This document shows positions 60,558 through 64,000 of a DNA stretch of 64,000 nucleotides, piece by piece. The notes beneath the pieces were generated by a model that made no database searches, was not told where the DNA came from, and saw only the letters and a program-made list of their open reading frames with translations. The translations under genes and the position numbers were made by a program. The first letter of the stretch is position 1, and the number at the start of each line of letters is the position of its first letter. This DNA comes from Flavobacterium sp. CFS9 (GTDB lineage Bacteria; Bacteroidota; Bacteroidia; Flavobacteriales; Flavobacteriaceae), in assembly GCF_041154745.1 (NCBI RefSeq), contig NZ_AP031573.1, positions 1,550,001-1,614,000 of the forward strand. Reading direction: 5' to 3'.

Positions 60558-62354
60558 ATGAAGAAGATACGTAACTTTTGCATTATTGCACACATTGACC
60601 ACGGTAAAAGTACACTGGCAGACCGCTTATTAGGTGCTACACAAACCGTTACAGCTCGTGAAGAAAAAGCACAATTGCTTGACAACATGGATCTGGAGCG
60701 CGAGCGTGGAATTACCATTAAGAGTCACGCCATTCAGATGGAATACACCTACAAAGGCGAGGAGTACATTTTAAATTTAATTGACACTCCCGGTCACGTC
60801 GACTTTTCATACGAGGTTTCACGATCTATTGCAGCCTGCGAAGGAGCTCTTTTGATCGTTGATGCAGCTCAAAGTATTCAGGCGCAAACTATTTCTAATT
60901 TATATCTGGCTTTAGAGAATGATCTTGAGATTATCCCGGTTTTGAATAAAGTAGACTTACCAAGTGCTAATCCTGAAGAAGTTAGTGATGACATTATCGA
61001 TTTATTGGGATGTAAATTAGAAGACATTATTCATGCTTCAGGAAAAACCGGTTTTGGTGTTGAAAATATCTTAGCAGCCATTATCGAAAAAATCCCTGCT
61101 CCAAAAGGAAATCCTGAAGAACCATTACAGGCTTTGATTTTTGACTCGGTGTACAACCCATTCCGTGGAATTGAGGTTATCTTCAGAGTAGTAAACGGAG
61201 AAATCAAAAAAGGGCAAAAAATTAAATTCATGGCTACGGACAATGAATATTTTGCTGACGAGATTGGAACTTTAAAATTAAATCAGGTTCCCAAAAGTGT
61301 GGTTTCTGCCGGGGATGTTGGATATTTGATTTCAGGAATTAAAGAAGCACGCGAGGTGAAAGTGGGTGATACCATTACCGATGCAAAAGTGCCGACTACC
61401 AATATGATTACAGGTTTCGAAGATGTAAAGCCAATGGTTTTCGCCGGAATTTACCCTGTAGACACAGAGGATTACGAAGATTTACGTTCTTCTATGGAGA
61501 AATTACAATTGAACGATGCTTCATTGGTTTTTGCTCCTGAAAGTTCAGCCGCTTTAGGTTTTGGTTTCCGTTGCGGATTCTTAGGAATGTTACACATGGA
61601 AATTATTCAGGAACGTTTAGAGCGTGAGTTCGATATGACGGTTATTACTACTGTACCTAACGTTTCGTACCTGGCTTATACCAAAAAACATCCGGAAACT
61701 CCATTAGTTGTAAACAATCCATCAGATTTACCTGAACCTTCAAAACTAGACAGAGTTGAAGAGCCTTTCATTAAGGCTACTATCATCACAAAAGCTGATT
61801 TCGTTGGAAACGTAATGAGTTTGTGTATCGAAAAACGCGGTTTAATTACCAACCAAACCTATCTGACAACAGAACGTGTGGAATTGAATTTCGACATGCC
61901 GCTGGCAGAGATCGTATTCGATTTTTACGATCGTCTGAAAACAGTATCTAAAGGTTATGCTTCTTTTGACTACTCTCCTATTGGAATGAGAACTTCAAAA
62001 CTGGTAAAACTGGATGTTCTTTTGAACGCTCAAACGGTGGATGCGCTTTCTGCTTTGATTCACGAAGACAACGCTTACAACATTGGTAAAAAAATGACCG
62101 AGAAATTACGCGAGCTGATTCCAAGACAACAATTCGACATTCCGATTCAGGCTGCAATTGGTGCTAAAATTATCGCTCGTGAAACCATTAAAGCACTTCG
62201 TAAAGACGTTACCGCAAAATGTTATGGTGGAGATATCTCTCGTAAACGTAAACTTCTTGAAAAACAGAAAAAAGGTAAAAAACGTATGAGACAAGTAGGA
62301 AACGTTGAGATTCCACAAGAGGCGTTTATGGCTGTTTTGAAATTGAACGACTAA
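60558..62354 (+). CDS. lepA: Elongation factor 4 (LepA)
   Basis: A 598-residue translational GTPase. G1 [16 protein letters not shown]3 [14 protein letters not shown]4 NKVDLP and the C-terminal LepA domain with '[20 protein letters not shown]' and '[16 protein letters not shown]'. It acts on ribosomes during translation. The length is canonical. Followed by a terminator at 62398. Confidence 0.98.
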   Translation: MKKIRNFCIIAHIDHGKSTLADRLLGATQTVTAREEKAQLLDNMDLERERGITIKSHAIQMEYTYKGEEYILNLIDTPGHVDFSYEVSRSIAACEGALLIVDAAQSIQAQTISNLYLALENDLEIIPVLNKVDLPSANPEEVSDDIIDLLGCKLEDIIHASGKTGFGVENILAAIIEKIPAPKGNPEEPLQALIFDSVYNPFRGIEVIFRVVNGEIKKGQKIKFMATDNEYFADEIGTLKLNQVPKSVVSAGDVGYLISGIKEAREVKVGDTITDAKVPTTNMITGFEDVKPMVFAGIYPVDTEDYEDLRSSMEKLQLNDASLVFAPESSAALGFGFRCGFLGMLHMEIIQERLEREFDMTVITTVPNVSYLAYTKKHPETPLVVNNPSDLPEPSKLDRVEEPFIKATIITKADFVGNVMSLCIEKRGLITNQTYLTTERVELNFDMPLAEIVFDFYDRLKTVSKGYASFDYSPIGMRTSKLVKLDVLLNAQTVDALSALIHEDNAYNIGKKMTEKLRELIPRQQFDIPIQAAIGAKIIARETIKALRKDVTAKCYGGDISRKRKLLEKQKKGKKRMRQVGNVEIPQEAFMAVLKLND

Positions 62355-62397
62355 GCTTTTTTTTAGAGAATAGAGTAAAGAACAAAGAATATAGAGA

Positions 62398-62433
62398 AAA
62401 CCTGATGATGAAAAATTGTCAGGTTTTTTTTTT
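62398..62433 (+). terminator. Terminator after lepA
   Basis: AACCTGA and TCAGGTT form a stem, followed by nine or more T. Confidence 0.9.
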
Positions 62434-63058
62434 GGGGATATTTATTAGTGCTGTTAAGAATAAAGTAAAACCAATAAAAACTTCATACACGCGATGTCAT
62501 CCTGAGCGGAGTCCAAGGCTTATGGAACGGAGAATGGCTTCGACTTCGCTCAGCCAGACCGTTGAGACTTGATTAAACTAGAATTTCGACTCTAACTCTG
62601 CCTAACAGATTCATTAAAAATAAAACCAATAAAAACTTCATACAACCGCGATGTCACCCTGAGCGGAGTCGAAGATTTATAGAACGGAGAATGGCTTCGA
62701 CTTCGCTCAGCCAGACCGTTGAAACCTTCTTACAAACATCACTTTTATTTTCTATTAATATTTTGCTCCGTTGGAGCAAACAATAACAATTATATAAACA
62801 AAGAGGTCTGGCTTAAAATGAATCAGCCTTCTTTGTTCATTATCAATTAAAATATTTCTTTTACTTTTTCTTTCTCAAACTGCTCCAGAGGAGCAAAATA
62901 TCTATAGAAAATGTAGTTTCCCAGCATCAAAAAGCTCCAGCGGAGCGAAATATTAATACAAAACAAAAGCAATCTGTCCCAATTTGGAACAGCTTTTTAT
63001 TTCTTTAAACCTCAAACCTTTGTAACTTTGAACCTCTCAATCTTTGTACCAAGAAAAA
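62434..63058. repeat. Repeat-rich intergenic region (two about 104-bp direct repeats and three GCTCC/GGAGC palindromes)
   Basis: Direct repeats at about 62467-62570 and 62622-62726 are around 90% identical and each holds an inverted repeat (CTGAGCGGAGTCGAAG / CTTCGACTTCGCTCAG at 62659-62674 and 62695-62710 in copy 2, 1 mismatch). Three short palindromes, GCTCCGTTGGAGC (62765), TGCTCCAGAGGAGCA (62881) and GCTCCAGCGGAGC (62934), with flanking ATATTT words occur further on. No gene is seen. These look like REP-type host elements. Confidence 0.75.
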
Positions 63059-64000
63059 ATGCTCGACGAAACCCCAAAACGATTTGACCGTATTGTCGCC
63101 ATCCTCATCCAATTACAATCTAAAAAAATTGTAAAAGCACAGGAATTGGCCGACCGTTTTGACTGTAGTTTACGAACTATTTATCGCGACATTCGTACTT
63201 TGGAAGCTTCAGGGGTACCAATTTACAGTGAAGCCGGGGTCGGTTATGCTTTAATGGACGGCTATCGATTACCTCCCGTAATGTTCACACGCGAAGAAGT
63301 AAGCAGTTTTATTGCTGCCGAAAAACTCATGCAAAAATTTACCGATCCTTCACTTGGAGCGCACTATGCTTCTGCCATGTATAAACTGAAATCGGTTTTA
63401 AAAAGTACCGATAAAGACTGGCTCTCCAATATTGAATCACGGGTAGTCATGCAAACTGCTGAACCTATGTTTAATGATAATTCTCCAAATACTTTAGCGC
63501 TTCTTTTTGAAGGTATTGCTGAAAAAAAGCAGCTTTTACTTTCGTACAAAACATATGAAACAGATACAGCTACACAAAGAAACATAGAACCTGTGGGCGT
63601 TTTTCATGATAATAACAATTGGTATTTTTTAGGATACTGCCATTTAAGACAGGATTATCGTCAGTTTAGAGCGGACAGAATTCAAGGTATTCGAAAAACA
63701 GATTCTGATTTTACGATCGAACATGATGCTTTAGAAACTTATATCAATAAAACAGAAACTTGTCCAACAACAAAAGTCCGAATTTTAGTTGATAAAAAAA
63801 TTGCACGCTATCTGGGTACCGAAAAAAAGTATCACGGATTCATTTCAGAAAAAGAAATAGATGGAAAAATAGAAATGACTTTTATGTCACGAGATATCGA
63901 GAACTCATTTCCGCGATGGTTTCTAATGTATGGAGATTACGCTACGATTCTGGAACCTGAAATACTCAAGACCAAAACACTGGAATTACTGGAAATCAAC
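63059..64000 (+). CDS. WYL-domain transcriptional regulator (YafY type), 3' end missing
   Basis: The ATG at 63059 opens a frame that runs to the window edge (314 codons). N-terminal HTH (KIVKAQELADRFDCSLRTIY, RDIRTLEASGVPIYSEAGVG) and a WYL domain with 'NIEPVGVFHDNNNWYFLGYC' and 'YRQFRADRIQGIRKT'. WYL regulators bind small ligands or nucleic acids. The stop lies outside the window. Confidence 0.92.
   Translation, partial: MLDETPKRFDRIVAILIQLQSKKIVKAQELADRFDCSLRTIYRDIRTLEASGVPIYSEAGVGYALMDGYRLPPVMFTREEVSSFIAAEKLMQKFTDPSLGAHYASAMYKLKSVLKSTDKDWLSNIESRVVMQTAEPMFNDNSPNTLALLFEGIAEKKQLLLSYKTYETDTATQRNIEPVGVFHDNNNWYFLGYCHLRQDYRQFRADRIQGIRKTDSDFTIEHDALETYINKTETCPTTKVRILVDKKIARYLGTEKKYHGFISEKEIDGKIEMTFMSRDIENSFPRWFLMYGDYATILEPEILKTKTLELLEIN

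Overview
The window looks like a chromosome segment of a Flavobacterium-type Bacteroidota. DNA is AT-rich, most genes lack Shine-Dalgarno sites, several promoters fit the TTG / TAnnTTTG pattern, and the housekeeping genes (pgi, yicC-gmk-nadD, pheS, lepA, cvpA) look flavobacterial. About the first 31 kb is a Mu-like (transposable) contractile-tailed prophage; the rest is host chromosome.

Prophage (left end outside the window; right end about 30.96-30.98 kb). The lysogeny region is a rightward S24 repressor (29571) facing a leftward early operon: a small Ner-sized protein, a DDE transposase (MuA-like), a MuB-like ATPase, a second P-loop ATPase and many small proteins. The early side ends in a diversity-generating retroelement (DGR): two paralogous variable-protein genes, a template repeat and a reverse transcriptase, all leftward. 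The 71-bp template repeat (20694-20764) and the two variable repeats (20879-20949, 21265-21335) differ at 12 and 11 positions. Every difference falls on an adenine of the template (read on the minus strand), so mutagenic retrohoming can be read directly from the sequence. Late genes form two divergent blocks. The rightward block (12244-17916) encodes terminase, the gp36-like protein, portal, MuF and tail-completion proteins. The leftward block (12051 to the window edge) encodes protease/scaffold, capsid, a lysis cassette with a candidate one-piece spanin, sheath, tube, chaperone, tape measure and baseplate. Two -1 programmed frameshifts are apparent: one in the tail chaperone (expected for tailed phages) and one joining portal to MuF (slippery T TTT TTC, 6-nt spacer, 7-bp stem-loop).

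Host part. The prophage abuts the 3' part of an unrecognised host gene (30977-31450), followed by a small plug-like lipoprotein, pgi, a TonB-dependent receptor, an RlpA-like protein, DinB-like and ArsC-like proteins, yicC, gmk and nadD.

From 49.55 down to 42.16 kb lies a leftward NAD/ADP-ribose island: a Nudix-HTH regulator (NrtR type), a PRPP-synthetase homologue, NADAR, a macrodomain-ADP-ribosylglycohydrolase fusion, KptA, a second ADP-ribosylglycohydrolase, a calcineurin-like phosphatase and a NAMPT homologue. Two near-identical palindromes flank the prs promoter and one abuts its -7 box. The genes fit removal of ADP-ribose from nucleic acids or proteins plus NAD resynthesis. The Prs-NAMPT pair could also be an ADP-ribose-recycling (NARP1-like) pathway.

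The rest is ordinary host content: a PKD lipoprotein, a LysR regulator divergent from a DJ-1-like protein, an alcohol dehydrogenase, gpsA, pheS, cvpA, an AraC sensor-regulator, an alpha/beta hydrolase, lepA and a WYL regulator cut by the window end. Intergenic spaces carry simple-sequence inverted repeats and GCTCC/GGAGC palindromes.
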